Assembly: GCF_001278075.1 (NCBI RefSeq)
Contig: NZ_CP011340.1
Location: forward strand, 7,003,501 to 7,067,500
Origin: Streptomyces pristinaespiralis
GTDB lineage: Bacteria; Actinomycetota; Actinomycetes; Streptomycetales; Streptomycetaceae
DNA length: 64,000 nucleotides
Direction: 5' to 3'
The position numbers and the translations under genes were made by a program. Shown piece after piece: positions 46,895-57,510 of the stretch. The notes below the pieces were generated by a model. The model was given only the letters and a program-made list of their open reading frames with translations. It did no database searches and had not been told where the DNA came from. How positions within the stretch are numbered: the stretch's first letter is position 1; each line of letters starts with the position of its first letter.

Positions 46895-46924
46895 GAGGGG
46901 GACACCGGAAACGGTGTCCCCCTC
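46895..46924 (+). other. GAAA-loop hairpin between carB and pyrD
   Basis: A perfect 13-bp stem (46895-46907 and 46912-46924) closes a GAAA tetraloop eight bases after the carB stop. No T run follows. It may stabilise the upstream mRNA end, cause partial termination inside the operon, or set pyrD expression. Confidence 0.65.
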
Positions 46925-46945
46925 CTCATGAGGACACCACTTCCC

Positions 46946-48051
<1,106 letters not shown>

Positions 48052-48055
<4 letters not shown>

Positions 48056-48894
48056 CCCTCCAGGAAACCTTCGGCGCACGCCTCCGCAGGGCCATGGACA
48101 CCCGCGGACCGCTGTGTGTCGGCATCGACCCGCACGCCTCGCTGCTCACCGCGTGGGGGCTGAACGACGACGTCGACGGCCTCGAGCGGTTCACCCGGAC
48201 CACCGTCGAGGCACTGGCCGACCGGGTCGCCGTCCTGAAGCCGCAGTCCGCGTTCTTCGAGCGCTTCGGCTCGCGCGGCATCGCCGTGCTGGAGAAGGCC
48301 GTGGCGGAGGCGCGCGCCGCCGGTGCGCTGGTCCTGATGGACGCCAAGCGGGGCGACATCGGCTCGACCATGGGCGCGTACGCGGAGACGTACCTGCGCA
48401 AGGACTCCCCGCTGTTCTCCGACGCGGTCACCGTCTCCCCGTACCTGGGCTTCGGATCGCTGCGCCCGGCCCTGGACCAGGCCGTGCTGAGCGGCTGCGG
48501 AGTCTTCGTGCTGGCGCTCACCTCCAACCCGGAGGGAGCGGAGGTGCAGCGCTCGACCGCGGCCGGCGGGAAGTCGCTGGCCCAGGTGATGCTCGACCAC
48601 ATGGCCGCGGAGAACGCCGATGCGCAGCCCCTGGGCCCGGTGGGCGCGGTCGTCGGTGCGACGCTCGGCGACGCGGGCGTGGACCTCGACATCAACGGGC
48701 CGCTGCTCGCCCCGGGCATCGGCGCGCAGGGCGCGACACCGGCCGACCTTCCCGGGGTCTTCGGCGCGGCCGTCCGCAACGTGGTGCCGAGCGTGAGCCG
48801 CGGCGTCCTCAAGCACGGGCCGGACGCGGCGGGACTGCGCGACGCGGCCGCTCGGTTCGCCGACGAGATCCGCGCTGCGGTCGCCTCGGTGTGA
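48052..48894 (+). CDS. pyrF: Orotidine 5'-phosphate decarboxylase (type 2)
   Basis: It decarboxylates OMP to UMP. The 280-residue protein is the longer type 2 form typical of actinobacteria and myxobacteria, with GPLCVGIDPHASLLTAWG, KPQSAFFERFG, the catalytic LMDAKRGDIGSTMGAYAE and LAPGIGAQGA. It overlaps pyrD by four bases and is the last gene of the operon. pyrE is not in the window. Confidence 0.96.
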
Positions 48895-49112
48895 CGGCCG
48901 CCGCCGCGTCCCGCCGTGGGAGCTCTGTGTGCATACGGCGTCGGCTCTGCGTAACGCCGTCACCAGCGGCGCACGCGCGCGACGGCTCCATCGGGGGCGT
49001 CGGTGACCCCTCGCGGGGCGGGCCGAGGAGCGGCGCGGGAGCGGCGCCGGTGAACGGCCGGAAGATTCTTTGACAGTTTCTTCACGCAAATCCCGGTCTT
49101 TTTGCCTGAATT

Positions 49113-49144
49113 GTCCTGGTCGGTCGATGCTGACCAGGACTTTT
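49113..49144 (+). terminator. Terminator-like hairpin upstream of mihF
   Basis: GTCCTGGTC (49113-49121) pairs perfectly with GACCAGGAC (49132-49140) and is followed immediately by TTTTCGTCT. It lies 220 bases after pyrF and 160 before mihF. It could terminate pyrF read-through, or be the end of a small RNA or an attenuator in a long mihF leader. Confidence 0.7.
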
Positions 49145-49227
49145 CGTCTGTTCTCGCTGACTGGAGCGGCCTTGGCCGCTAGTCTCCGTCGAAGAGAACG
49201 TGCAGGGCAGAAGCGCTGCGTTGCTCG

Positions 49228-49257
49228 TTGCTCCCCCTGGTGTGGGGCGACTAGGTT
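49228..49257 (+). promoter_or_regulatory. Candidate promoter of mihF
   Basis: TTGCTC (49228-49233) and TAGGTT (49252-49257) are 18 bases apart, about 50 bases upstream of the mihF GTG. A fair match to the housekeeping-sigma consensus; not otherwise supported. Confidence 0.4.
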
Positions 49258-49305
49258 CCTCACCGGTCCCGTATCCGACAGTTCGACATCCGAGGTGACG
49301 TAGGC

Positions 49306-49629
49306 GTGGCTCTTCCGCCCCTTACCCCTGAACAGCGCGCAGCCGCGCTCGAAAAGGCCGCCGCGGCTCGCCGGGAGCGGGCCGAGGTCAAGAATCGACT
49401 CAAGCACTCCGGCGCCTCGCTCCACGAGGTCATCAAGCAGGGCCAGGAGAACGACGTCATCGGCAAGATGAAGGTCTCCGCCCTCCTGGAGTCCCTGCCC
49501 GGCGTGGGCAAGGTCCGCGCCAAGCAGATCATGGAGAGGCTCGGCATCTCCGAGAGCCGCCGGGTCCGTGGTCTCGGCTCCAACCAGATCGCCTCCCTCG
49601 AGCGCGAGTTCGGCGGCGGCGCCGCCTGA
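49306..49629 (+). CDS. mihF: Integration host factor, actinobacterial type (sIHF/MihF)
   Basis: This nucleoid-associated protein is essential or important for chromosome compaction and sporulation in Streptomyces. The 107-residue protein has a long N-terminal helix (LTPEQRAAALEKAAAARRER), a helix-two-turn-helix DNA-binding fold (LLESLPGVGKVRAKQIMERL) and the C-terminal SRRVRGLGSNQIASLEREFG. It is unrelated in sequence to HU/IHF. The GTG start precedes gmk by 39 bases beyond its stop, the usual actinobacterial neighbour. Confidence 0.95.
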   Translation: MALPPLTPEQRAAALEKAAAARRERAEVKNRLKHSGASLHEVIKQGQENDVIGKMKVSALLESLPGVGKVRAKQIMERLGISESRRVRGLGSNQIASLEREFGGGAA

Positions 49630-49668
49630 CGTTCCCGGGCACTCCCGGGAGGCTGGAATAATCGCTGC

Positions 49669-50232
49669 ATGGCAGCAGAGGTACGTCCGCGGCTGACCGT
49701 GCTCTCCGGCCCCTCAGGGGTCGGCAAGAGCACGGTCGTCGCTCATATGCGCAAGGTCCACCCCGACGTCTGGCTCTCGGTGTCGGCGACCACCAGGAAG
49801 CCGCGTCCCGGCGAGAAGCACGGCGTCCAGTACTTCTTCGTCAGCGACGAGGAGTTCGACAAGCTGATCGCCAACGGCGAGCTGCTGGAGTGGGCCGAGT
49901 TCGCGGGCAACCGCTACGGCACACCCCGTCGCGCGGTCCTCGACCGCCTGGAGGCGGGCGAGCCGGTGCTGCTGGAGATCGATCTCCAGGGCGCCCGGCA
50001 GGTGAAGGAGTCCATGCCGGACTCCCGGCTGGTCTTCCTGGCCCCGCCGAGCTGGGAGGAACTGGTCCGCCGCCTCACCGGCCGCGGCACCGAGTCCCCC
50101 GAGGTCATCGAGCGCCGGCTGACGGTCGCCAAGGTGGAACTGGCGGCCGAGTCGGAGTTCGACACCACCCTGGTCAACACCTCCGTCGAGGACGTGGCCC
50201 GTGAGCTGCTAGCCTTGATGGCAGTTGTTTGA
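49669..50232 (+). CDS. gmk: Guanylate kinase
   Basis: It phosphorylates GMP to GDP. The 187-residue protein has the P-loop [19 protein letters not shown], the GMP-binding [20 protein letters not shown] and [14 protein letters not shown], and [16 protein letters not shown]. rpoZ follows after 42 bases, the conserved gmk-rpoZ-coaBC order. Confidence 0.96.
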   Translation: MAAEVRPRLTVLSGPSGVGKSTVVAHMRKVHPDVWLSVSATTRKPRPGEKHGVQYFFVSDEEFDKLIANGELLEWAEFAGNRYGTPRRAVLDRLEAGEPVLLEIDLQGARQVKESMPDSRLVFLAPPSWEELVRRLTGRGTESPEVIERRLTVAKVELAAESEFDTTLVNTSVEDVARELLALMAVV

Positions 50233-50274
50233 TCTTTTGTCCGATCTTTCTGCAAGTTCTTCGGAAGGCATAGC

Positions 50275-50547
50275 GTGTCCTCTTCCATCACCGCGCCCGA
50301 GGGCATCATCAACCCTCCGATCGACGAGCTGCTCGAGGCGACCGACTCGAAGTACAGCCTCGTGATCTACGCCGCCAAGCGCGCGCGTCAGATCAACGCG
50401 TACTACTCGCAGCTCGGTGAGGGCCTGCTCGAGTACGTCGGGCCGCTCGTGGACACCCACGTCCACGAGAAGCCGCTCTCGATCGCCCTGCGTGAGATCA
50501 ACGCGGGTCTGCTGACCTCCGAGGCCATCGAGGGCCCGGCCCAGTAA
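50275..50547 (+). CDS. rpoZ: RNA polymerase omega subunit
   Basis: This small subunit helps assemble beta-prime. The 90-residue protein contains the signature [20 protein letters not shown] and [12 protein letters not shown], with the C-terminal [18 protein letters not shown] start. The protein is directly upstream of a strong hairpin and coaBC. Confidence 0.96.
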   Translation: MSSSITAPEGIINPPIDELLEATDSKYSLVIYAAKRARQINAYYSQLGEGLLEYVGPLVDTHVHEKPLSIALREINAGLLTSEAIEGPAQ

Positions 50548-50564
50548 GCGCGGCCAGTTCTTAT

Positions 50565-50599
50565 CCACAGGCCCGGCGGACTGTCCGCCGGGCCTGTGG
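50565..50599 (+). terminator. Hairpin terminator after rpoZ
   Basis: A perfect 16-bp stem (50565-50580 and 50584-50599) with a 3-base loop lies 17 bases after the rpoZ stop. It ends the mihF-gmk-rpoZ unit. Confidence 0.82.
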
Positions 50600-50705
50600 T
50601 GTGCGTCGAGGGCGGTGCGGGACGCTCGTCCGCGAGTGATGCAGCATGAGGACGTAACGATCCGGGCCCAACGACCGGTGGGCACCAGTGGAGGCGGGAG
50701 ACGCG

Positions 50706-51941
50706 GTGGTGGACGCAGTGGACGGTTCGGTGGACGCGGCGGTCAGGCCGAAGGTGGTGCTGGGCGTGAGCGGCGGCATCGCCGCCTACAAGGCCTGCGA
50801 GCTGCTGCGCAGGCTCACGGAGTCGGGCCACGAGGTCCGGGTCGTGCCGACGGCGTCGGCGCTGCAGTTCGTCGGCGCGCCGACCTGGTCCGCGCTCTCC
50901 GGGCAGCCCGTCCACACCGACGTCTGGTCGGACGTCCACGAGGTCCCGCACGTACGCATCGGACAGCACGCCGACCTCGTCGTCGTGGCGCCCGCCACCG
51001 CGGACATGCTCGCCAAGGCCGCCCACGGGCTCGCCGACGACCTCCTCACGAACACCCTGCTCACCGCCCGCTGTCCGGTCGTCTTCGCCCCGGCGATGCA
51101 CACGGAGATGTGGGAGCACCCCGCCACCCAGGAGAACGTCGCCACCCTGCGCCGCCGCGGCGCCGTCGTGATCGAGCCCGCCGTGGGCCGGCTCACCGGC
51201 GTCGACACCGGAAAGGGGCGGCTGCCCGACCCGGGCGAGATCTTCGAGATCTGCCGCCGCGTCCTCGCCCGCGGGGTCGAGGCGCCCGACCTGGCCGGCC
51301 GTCATGTCGTCGTCAGCGCGGGCGGCACCCGCGAACCCCTCGACCCGGTGCGCTACCTCGGCAACCGCTCCTCCGGAAAGCAGGGCTACGCGCTCGCCCG
51401 CACCGCGGCCGCCCGCGGGGCCCGCGTCACCCTCGTCGAGGCGAACACCGGGATGCCGGACCCGGCAGGCGTCGACGTCGTCCACGTCGGCACGGCGGTG
51501 CAGCTGCGGGAGGCCGTGCTCAAGGCCGCCGCGGACGCCGACGCCGTCGTCATGGCGGCCGCCGTCGCGGACTTCCGCCCCGCCGCCTACGCCGAGGGGA
51601 AGATCAAGAAGAAGGACGGCGTGGAGGCCCCGGTGGTGACGCTGGTGCGCAACCCCGACATCCTCGCCGAGATCTCCGCGGACCGGGCCCGCCCCGGACA
51701 GGTGATCGTCGGCTTCGCCGCGGAGACCGACGACGTCCTCGCCAACGGCCGCGACAAGCTGCGCCGCAAGGGCTGCGACCTGCTCGTCGTCAACGAGGTG
51801 GGGGAGCACAGGACCTTCGGCGCGGAGGTCAACGAGGCCGTCGTGCTCGCCGCGGACGGCGGTGAGACACCGGTTCCGCACGGACCCAAGGAAGCCCTCG
51901 CCGACACGGTCTGGGACCTCGTCGTGCCCCGGCTCGCCTGA
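50706..51941 (+). CDS. coaBC: Phosphopantothenoylcysteine decarboxylase / phosphopantothenate-cysteine ligase
   Basis: This bifunctional CoA-biosynthesis enzyme has about 411 residues. The N-terminal flavoprotein (CoaC) half shows VVLGVSGGIAAYKACELLRR, VPHVRIGQHADLVVVAPATA with the catalytic His, and FAPAMHTEMWEHPATQENV. The C-terminal CoaB half shows VVSAGGTREPLDPVRYLGNR, AAVADFRPAAY and VNEVGEHRTFG. Several in-frame GTGs exist. 50706 is chosen since GGAG lies five bases upstream; 50709 and 50688 are possible. Confidence 0.94.
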   Translation: MVDAVDGSVDAAVRPKVVLGVSGGIAAYKACELLRRLTESGHEVRVVPTASALQFVGAPTWSALSGQPVHTDVWSDVHEVPHVRIGQHADLVVVAPATADMLAKAAHGLADDLLTNTLLTARCPVVFAPAMHTEMWEHPATQENVATLRRRGAVVIEPAVGRLTGVDTGKGRLPDPGEIFEICRRVLARGVEAPDLAGRHVVVSAGGTREPLDPVRYLGNRSSGKQGYALARTAAARGARVTLVEANTGMPDPAGVDVVHVGTAVQLREAVLKAAADADAVVMAAAVADFRPAAYAEGKIKKKDGVEAPVVTLVRNPDILAEISADRARPGQVIVGFAAETDDVLANGRDKLRRKGCDLLVVNEVGEHRTFGAEVNEAVVLAADGGETPVPHGPKEALADTVWDLVVPRLA

Positions 51942-52119
51942 GCCTGTCCCGCGCTCTCCCAGGGGCTGCCGCGAAGCTCCCGTGAACGCAGGGCGACACG
52001 GGGCGACGGGCCGACCACGCAAACCTGTGAAATGTGGCGAATCGCTCACTCCCAGACGCTATCGTCGTACCGTCTCGGCCGTGGCCCCAGGTCAGCGGAC
52101 TCCCAGCCTGCGAGACGGG

Positions 52120-52150
52120 TTGTCCGGTCCCGGAGCGCGACCGATAAACT
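52120..52150 (+). promoter_or_regulatory. Candidate metK promoter
   Basis: TTGTCC (52120-52125) precedes GATAAACT, giving a 17-base gap to GATAAA or a 19-base gap to TAAACT. It lies about 80 bases upstream of the metK GTG. The rest of the 290-base coaBC-metK gap shows no SAM-riboswitch pattern that I recognise. Confidence 0.45.
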
Positions 52151-52231
52151 GGTCGCGGAACGTCGCGGGGCGCAGCCCCCTGCCGGTCCGTCAATGATCA
52201 GCCAGCAGCCGCTGCAACCCCAGGGAGCGAT

Positions 52232-53440
52232 GTGTCCCGCCGTCTCTTCACCTCGGAGTCCGTGACCGAGGGTCACCCCGACAAGATCGCCGACCAGATC
52301 AGCGACACGATTCTCGACGCCCTCCTCCGGGAGGACCCCACTTCCCGGGTAGCCGTGGAGACCCTGATCACCACCGGCCTTGTGCACGTCGCCGGTGAGG
52401 TCACCACCAAGGCTTACGCCGACATCCCCACGCTCGTGCGCAGCAAGATCCTGGAGATCGGCTACGACTCCTCGAAGAAGGGCTTCGACGGGGCCTCCTG
52501 CGGCGTCTCCGTCTCCATCGGCGCGCAGTCCCCGGACATCGCCCAGGGAGTCGACACCGCGTACGAGAAGCGCGTCGAGGGCGACGAGGACGAGCTCGAC
52601 AAGCAGGGTGCCGGCGACCAGGGCCTGATGTTCGGCTACGCCTGCGACGAGACGCCCGAGCTGATGCCGCTGCCGATCCACCTGGCGCACCGGCTCTCCC
52701 GCCGCCTGTCCGAGGTCCGCAAGAACGGCACCATCCCGTACCTGCGCCCGGACGGTAAGACCCAGGTCACCATCGAGTACGACGGCGACAAGGCCGTCCG
52801 CCTCGACACCGTGGTGGTCTCCTCGCAGCACGCCTCCGACATCGACCTGGACTCGCTGCTCGCCCCGGACATCCGTGAGTTCGTCGTCGAGCACGTCCTG
52901 AAGCAGCTCGTCGAGGACGGCATCAAGCTCGACACCGACGGCTACCGCCTCCTGGTGAACCCGACCGGCCGTTTCGAGATCGGCGGCCCGATGGGCGACG
53001 CCGGCCTGACCGGCCGCAAGATCATCATCGACACGTACGGCGGCATGGCCCGCCACGGCGGCGGCGCGTTCTCCGGCAAGGACCCGTCCAAGGTCGACCG
53101 TTCCGCCGCGTACGCGATGCGCTGGGTCGCCAAGAACGTCGTCGCCGCGGGCCTCGCCTCCCGCTGCGAGGTCCAGGTCGCCTACGCCATCGGCAAGGCC
53201 GAGCCCGTCGGCCTGTTCGTCGAGACGTTCGGCACCGCGACGGTCGACGTCGAGAAGATCGAGCAGGCCATCGCCGCGGTCTTCGACCTCCGGCCGGCCG
53301 CGATCATCCGCGACCTCGACCTGCTGCGGCCGATCTACGCCCAGACCGCGGCGTACGGCCACTTCGGCCGCGAGCTGCCCGACTTCACCTGGGAGCGCAC
53401 GGACCGCGTGGACGCGCTGCGTGCGGCGGCGGGCCTGTAA
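52232..53440 (+). CDS. metK: S-adenosylmethionine synthetase
   Basis: It makes SAM from methionine and ATP. The 402-residue protein starts [20 protein letters not shown] and has the signatures [40 protein letters not shown] and [15 protein letters not shown]. The GTG start has AGGGAG upstream. It is directly upstream of priA, as in other streptomycetes. Confidence 0.98.
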   Translation: MSRRLFTSESVTEGHPDKIADQISDTILDALLREDPTSRVAVETLITTGLVHVAGEVTTKAYADIPTLVRSKILEIGYDSSKKGFDGASCGVSVSIGAQSPDIAQGVDTAYEKRVEGDEDELDKQGAGDQGLMFGYACDETPELMPLPIHLAHRLSRRLSEVRKNGTIPYLRPDGKTQVTIEYDGDKAVRLDTVVVSSQHASDIDLDSLLAPDIREFVVEHVLKQLVEDGIKLDTDGYRLLVNPTGRFEIGGPMGDAGLTGRKIIIDTYGGMARHGGGAFSGKDPSKVDRSAAYAMRWVAKNVVAAGLASRCEVQVAYAIGKAEPVGLFVETFGTATVDVEKIEQAIAAVFDLRPAAIIRDLDLLRPIYAQTAAYGHFGRELPDFTWERTDRVDALRAAAGL

Positions 53441-53596
53441 CCCACCCCGTACACGGCTCCACGAAGGCCGTACACGGCTTCATGAGAAGCCCCGGACCGC
53501 TCGGGCGGTCCGGGGCTTCCGGCATGCCGGCGCGGGCCGCTGCCGGAGGGGCGCCGGGCGTGCGGCGCTGTCAGTGGTCTCTGGCAGGATTTGGCT

Positions 53597-55729
53597 GTGA
53601 GCAGCGAGGACAAGCAGCCGTCCGAGCCCGTCGGCGACGGGCCGGAGCAGCTTGCCCTCATCCGCGAGAGCGTCCGCAAGGCCAAGGTGCCCAAGGCAAA
53701 GCCACGCACCTGGCGCGGAGCGGCGCTCGCCAAGGAGCTCCCGGTCGCCCGGGTCATGGTCAACAAGGGCGCCCTCCACCTCGATCAGTTCTTCGACTAC
53801 GCCGTCCCTGAGGAGCTGGACGCCGACGCCAGGCCCGGAGTGCGGGTGCGGGTGCGCTTCGGCGCCGGAGCGCACCGCGTCCGCGGCGGGCGCCGTGAAG
53901 GCGGCGGCCTGATCGACGGCTTCCTCATCGAGCGGCGCGCCGAATCCGACTACCAGGGGGCGCTCGCCGCGCTCGCCTACGTCGTCTCGCCGGAGCCGGT
54001 CCTCAGCCCCGAGATCCTGTCCCTCGCGCGCGCCGTCGCCGACCGTTACGCGGGCAGCCTCGCCGACGTGCTCCAGCTCGCCGTGCCCCCGAGGAACGGC
54101 AGGGCCGAGGCCGCCCCCTCCCCGGAACCGCTGCCGCCGCCCCCCGCCCCTGCCCCCGCCACCTGGCAGCGGTACGAGCGGGGCCCGGCCTTCATCGAGG
54201 CCCTGGCCGCCGGCGGAGCGCCACGCGCCGTGTGGACCGCGCTGCCCGGACCGCACTGGCCCGACGAACTCGCCCGCGCCGTCGCCGCGACCCTCGCGTC
54301 CGGGCGGGGCGCCCTCGTCGTCGTCCCCGACGGCCGGCGCGTCGCCCGCGTGGACGCCGCGCTCACGGCCCTGCTCGGCGAAGGGCGGCACGCACTGCTG
54401 ACCGCCGAATCCGGCCCCGAGAAGCGCTACCGGCAATGGCTGGCGGTCCGCCGCGGCTCCGTCCGAGCGGCCGTCGGCACCAGGGCCGCCATGTTCGCCC
54501 CCGTGCAAGACCTCGGACTCGTCGTCGTCTGGGACGACGGCGACTCCAGCCACAGCGACGACCGGGCCCCCTTCCCCCACGTCCGCGAAGTCCTCGAGCT
54601 ACGGGCCACCCACGACCGGTGCGGGTTCCTGCTCGGCAGCACCAGCTGCACCGTCGAGGCCGCCCAGCTCGTCGAGAGCCGCTGGGCTGCGCCGCTCGTC
54701 GCCGACCGGGCACAGGCCCGGGCCGTCGCCCCGGTGGTCCGGACGGTCGGCGACCACGACCTCGCCAGGGACGAGGCCGCCCGTGCGGCCCGCCTGCCCA
54801 GCATCGCCTGGCAGGCGGTCAGGGACGGGCTCGCCGACGGGCCCGTTCTCGTCCAGGTCCCGAGGCGCGGCTACGTGCCGAGGCTCGCCTGCGAGCGCTG
54901 CCGCACGCCCGCCCGCTGCCGCCACTGCGCCGGACCCCTCGAAGCACCCGACGAGCGCGACCTGAGGTGCGGCTGGTGCGGGCGCGGGGAGACCCAATGG
55001 CACTGCGGCGCCTGCGGGGCCACCAGGCTGCGGGCGCAGATCGTCGGCGCCCGGCGCACCGCGGAGGAACTGGGCCGCGCGTTTCCGGCCGTGCCGGTCC
55101 GGACCTCCGGGCGCGACCACATCCTCGACAGCGTGCCGTCGCGTCCCGCACTCGTCGTCTCCACGCCCGGCGCGGAGCCCGTCGCGGACGGCGGGTACGC
55201 GGCCGCGGCGCTCCTCGACGGCTGGGCCATGCTCGGCCGGCCCGACCTGCGCGCCGGCGAGGAGGCGCTGCGCCGCTGGATCGCCGCGGCCGCGCTCGTG
55301 CGCCCCCAGTCGGAAGGCGGAGTGGTCGTCGTGGTCGCGGAACCGACCCTGCGGCCCGTGCAGGCACTCGTCCGCTGGGACCCGGTCGGGCACGCCCTGC
55401 GCGAGCTCGCCGAGCGCGCCGAGCTCGGCTTTCCGCCGGTGTCGCGGATGGCGGAGGTCGTCGGAGCGGCTCCGGCCGTGACGGCCTTCCTGGCGGACGT
55501 GGAGCTGCCGCCGGACGCGGAGGTACTCGGCCCCGTACCGCTGCCCGTCCCCGAGCGCCCCGGCGCCCGCCGGCCCGACGCGCCTGCGGCGGTCCGGGCG
55601 CTGCTCCGGGTGCCGCCGGGAAGCGGCTCGGCGCTGGCCGCCGCCCTCAAATCGGCCCAGGCCGCGCGCTTGGCCCGGGGCGGCCAGGACCAGGTGCGCC
55701 TCCGCATCGACCCACCGGACATCGGCTGA
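53597..55729 (+). CDS. priA: PriA-like primosomal protein lacking helicase motifs
   Basis: This 710-residue protein has the PriA layout. It begins with an N-terminal 3'-DNA-binding domain (ALHLDQFFDYAVPEELDADA), then a degenerate helicase region, then an eight-cysteine zinc-binding domain (CERCRTPARCRHCAGP and CGWCGRGETQWHCGACG) and the C-terminal domain. Where the Walker A should be it reads ALPGPHWPDELARAV, and the DEEH box reads VVWDDGDSSH. It therefore cannot be an ordinary ATP-driven helicase. Actinobacterial PriA homologues in general share this loss and are thought to act as loaders or scaffolds at restart sites. GTG 53597 has AGGA seven bases upstream; TTG 53591 is also in frame. Confidence 0.92.
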   Translation: MSSEDKQPSEPVGDGPEQLALIRESVRKAKVPKAKPRTWRGAALAKELPVARVMVNKGALHLDQFFDYAVPEELDADARPGVRVRVRFGAGAHRVRGGRREGGGLIDGFLIERRAESDYQGALAALAYVVSPEPVLSPEILSLARAVADRYAGSLADVLQLAVPPRNGRAEAAPSPEPLPPPPAPAPATWQRYERGPAFIEALAAGGAPRAVWTALPGPHWPDELARAVAATLASGRGALVVVPDGRRVARVDAALTALLGEGRHALLTAESGPEKRYRQWLAVRRGSVRAAVGTRAAMFAPVQDLGLVVVWDDGDSSHSDDRAPFPHVREVLELRATHDRCGFLLGSTSCTVEAAQLVESRWAAPLVADRAQARAVAPVVRTVGDHDLARDEAARAARLPSIAWQAVRDGLADGPVLVQVPRRGYVPRLACERCRTPARCRHCAGPLEAPDERDLRCGWCGRGETQWHCGACGATRLRAQIVGARRTAEELGRAFPAVPVRTSGRDHILDSVPSRPALVVSTPGAEPVADGGYAAAALLDGWAMLGRPDLRAGEEALRRWIAAAALVRPQSEGGVVVVVAEPTLRPVQALVRWDPVGHALRELAERAELGFPPVSRMAEVVGAAPAVTAFLADVELPPDAEVLGPVPLPVPERPGARRPDAPAAVRALLRVPPGSGSALAAALKSAQAARLARGGQDQVRLRIDPPDIG

Positions 55730-55795
55730 CACGGCCGGGGGCGTGGGGGGCGTGGCCGGGGTCCGGCGGCACAGTGCGCCGGACCCCGGCGCGTG

Positions 55796-56302
55796 TCAGC
55801 CGTTGCGCGGGCCCGGGAAGGCGTTCGGGCGGGTGTCGGCCGGCTGGGGCGGCATCGAGCGTGCCGCAGGCACCGCGGGGACGGCGGACAGGCCCGGCGG
55901 CGGCGGGAGCGTACGCGTCGCGCCGCCCTCGGTCTCCGGCTGGGCCGCGGGAGCCTGCCGCCGCGAGCCGTAACGACGGTGCACCGCCTGCTTGGTGACG
56001 CCGAGGGCCGAGCCGACGGCGTCCCAGGAGAAGCCGAGGGAGCGGTCGAAGTCCACGGCCGCGGTCACGAGGGTTTCGACGCTGTCCCGCAGTTCCTGCG
56101 CGAGGCGGACGGTCGGGGCGGGCGCCCTGCCGTAGACGACGAAGCCCGTGGACGGGCCGGAGCGGCGGGGGCGGTAGACGTTCCCCAGCTGGGCGGTGAG
56201 CGTGCGCAATGCGTCCACCTGCCGGCGGACCCGCTCGATGTCCCGCACCAGCAGATGCAGGCTGGCCCGGGCTTGGGCGTCGTGGGTTGCGTGGTCGGCC
56301 AT
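55796..56302 (-). CDS. Small helix-turn-helix protein between priA and fmt
   Basis: This 168-residue protein begins with a helical N terminus ([20 protein letters not shown]). A central helix-turn-helix of the type that follows [24 protein letters not shown] is visible, and a Pro/Ala-rich disordered tail ends it. The helix-turn-helix resembles sigma-region-4/MerR-like DNA binding, so it probably regulates something locally or globally, but I do not recognise the family. It is transcribed against priA and away from fmt. ATG 56302 has GAGAGG upstream and is chosen over TTG 56308. Confidence 0.78.
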   Translation of the reverse strand: MADHATHDAQARASLHLLVRDIERVRRQVDALRTLTAQLGNVYRPRRSGPSTGFVVYGRAPAPTVRLAQELRDSVETLVTAAVDFDRSLGFSWDAVGSALGVTKQAVHRRYGSRRQAPAAQPETEGGATRTLPPPPGLSAVPAVPAARSMPPQPADTRPNAFPGPRNG

Positions 56303-56532
56303 TGACAAGCCTCTCGAACCGGCGGTTAAAAGGGGTCGGGTCGCGTCCGGGGCGGCCCGCTTCGGTCAATCTCTCTTGACCAACGCGCCGGTGGGCGGTC
56401 TGGTCACGCTTCAGGGCGTATGTGCCTGTGCACGGGGCGCGCGGGCTCCCGTACGCCCCCTGCTGCCACGGCTCATAGACTGGTGTGCTGCTCGTCACCG
56501 CACGTCCCAGTCTGAGAGGCAGTCAGCCACCG

Positions 56533-57477
56533 ATGAAGCTCGTCTTCGCAGGTACTCCCGAGGTCGCCGTTCCCGCTCTGGACGCCCTGATCGCCTCCGA
56601 CCGGCACGAGGTCGCCGCCGTCGTCACCCGGCCCGACGCGCCCGCGGGCCGTGGGCGGCGGCTGGTCGCGAGCCCGGTCGCGCAGCGCGCCGCCGACGCC
56701 GGGATCGAGGTCCTCAAGCCGGCGAGGCCGCGCGACGAGGACTTCCTGGCGCGGCTGCGGGAGATCGGCCCTGACTGCTGCCCCGTCGTCGCCTACGGCG
56801 CCCTGCTGCCCAAGGCGGCCCTCGATGTGCCCGTCCACGGCTGGGTGAACCTGCACTTCTCGCTGCTGCCGGCCTGGCGCGGCGCCGCCCCGGTGCAGCA
56901 CGCGATTCTCGCCGGTGACGAGATGACCGGCGCGGCGACGTTCCGGATCGAGGAAGGGCTCGACACCGGACCGGTCTACGGGGTGATCACGGAGCCCGTG
57001 CGCCCCACGGACACCAGCGGCGATCTGCTGACGCGCCTCGCCTTCGCCGGTGCGGGACTTCTCGCGGCGACGATGGACGGCATCGAGGACGGCACCCTGC
57101 GGCCCGTGCCGCAGTCCGCCGACGGCGTCTCCCTGGCCCCGAAGATCACCGTCGAGGACGCCCACGTCGACTGGACCGCGCCCGCGCTGCGCGTCGACCG
57201 GGTCGTGCGCGGCTGCACCCCCGCGCCGGGCGCGTGGACGGCCTTCCGCGGCGAGCGCCTCAAGCTCGTCCAGGTCGCGCTGCTGCCGGACCGCAAGGAC
57301 CTCGCCCCGGGCGAGCTCGACGCCGGCAAGAACCACGTGCACGTGGGCACCGGATCCCATGCCGTGGAGCTGCTGTGGGTCCAGCCGCAGGGCAAGAAGC
57401 CGATGCGGGCCGCGGACTGGGCGCGGGGTGTGCGCATCGCTCCTGGCGAGAGGGTCGGCGCGCCGGTCGTAGGCTGA
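56533..57477 (+). CDS. fmt: Methionyl-tRNA formyltransferase
   Basis: It formylates initiator Met-tRNA. The 314-residue protein starts [20 protein letters not shown] and has the catalytic/folate motif [27 protein letters not shown], and the C-terminal OB-fold domain that contacts tRNA ([16 protein letters not shown]). The upstream extension of the frame is not supported by a ribosome-binding site. rsmB follows at 33 bases. Confidence 0.96.
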   Translation: MKLVFAGTPEVAVPALDALIASDRHEVAAVVTRPDAPAGRGRRLVASPVAQRAADAGIEVLKPARPRDEDFLARLREIGPDCCPVVAYGALLPKAALDVPVHGWVNLHFSLLPAWRGAAPVQHAILAGDEMTGAATFRIEEGLDTGPVYGVITEPVRPTDTSGDLLTRLAFAGAGLLAATMDGIEDGTLRPVPQSADGVSLAPKITVEDAHVDWTAPALRVDRVVRGCTPAPGAWTAFRGERLKLVQVALLPDRKDLAPGELDAGKNHVHVGTGSHAVELLWVQPQGKKPMRAADWARGVRIAPGERVGAPVVG

Positions 57478-57510
57478 GAGCATCACGTTTCATCGAACGC
57501 GGAGCACCTT

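Larger units (their letters stand above)
48895..49305 (+). other. 411-base gene-free region upstream of mihF
   Basis: No gene is supported here. The first half is GC-rich filler. From about 49060 the DNA is noticeably poorer in GC and carries a terminator-like hairpin at 49113-49144 and a promoter-like pair at 49228-49257. It probably contains the regulatory leader of mihF, possibly with a short untranslated transcript. Confidence 0.6.

Noticed and set aside
51942..52231. SAM riboswitch upstream of metK
   Set aside because: No conserved SAM-I or SAM-II core could be recognised by eye, only a promoter-like element.
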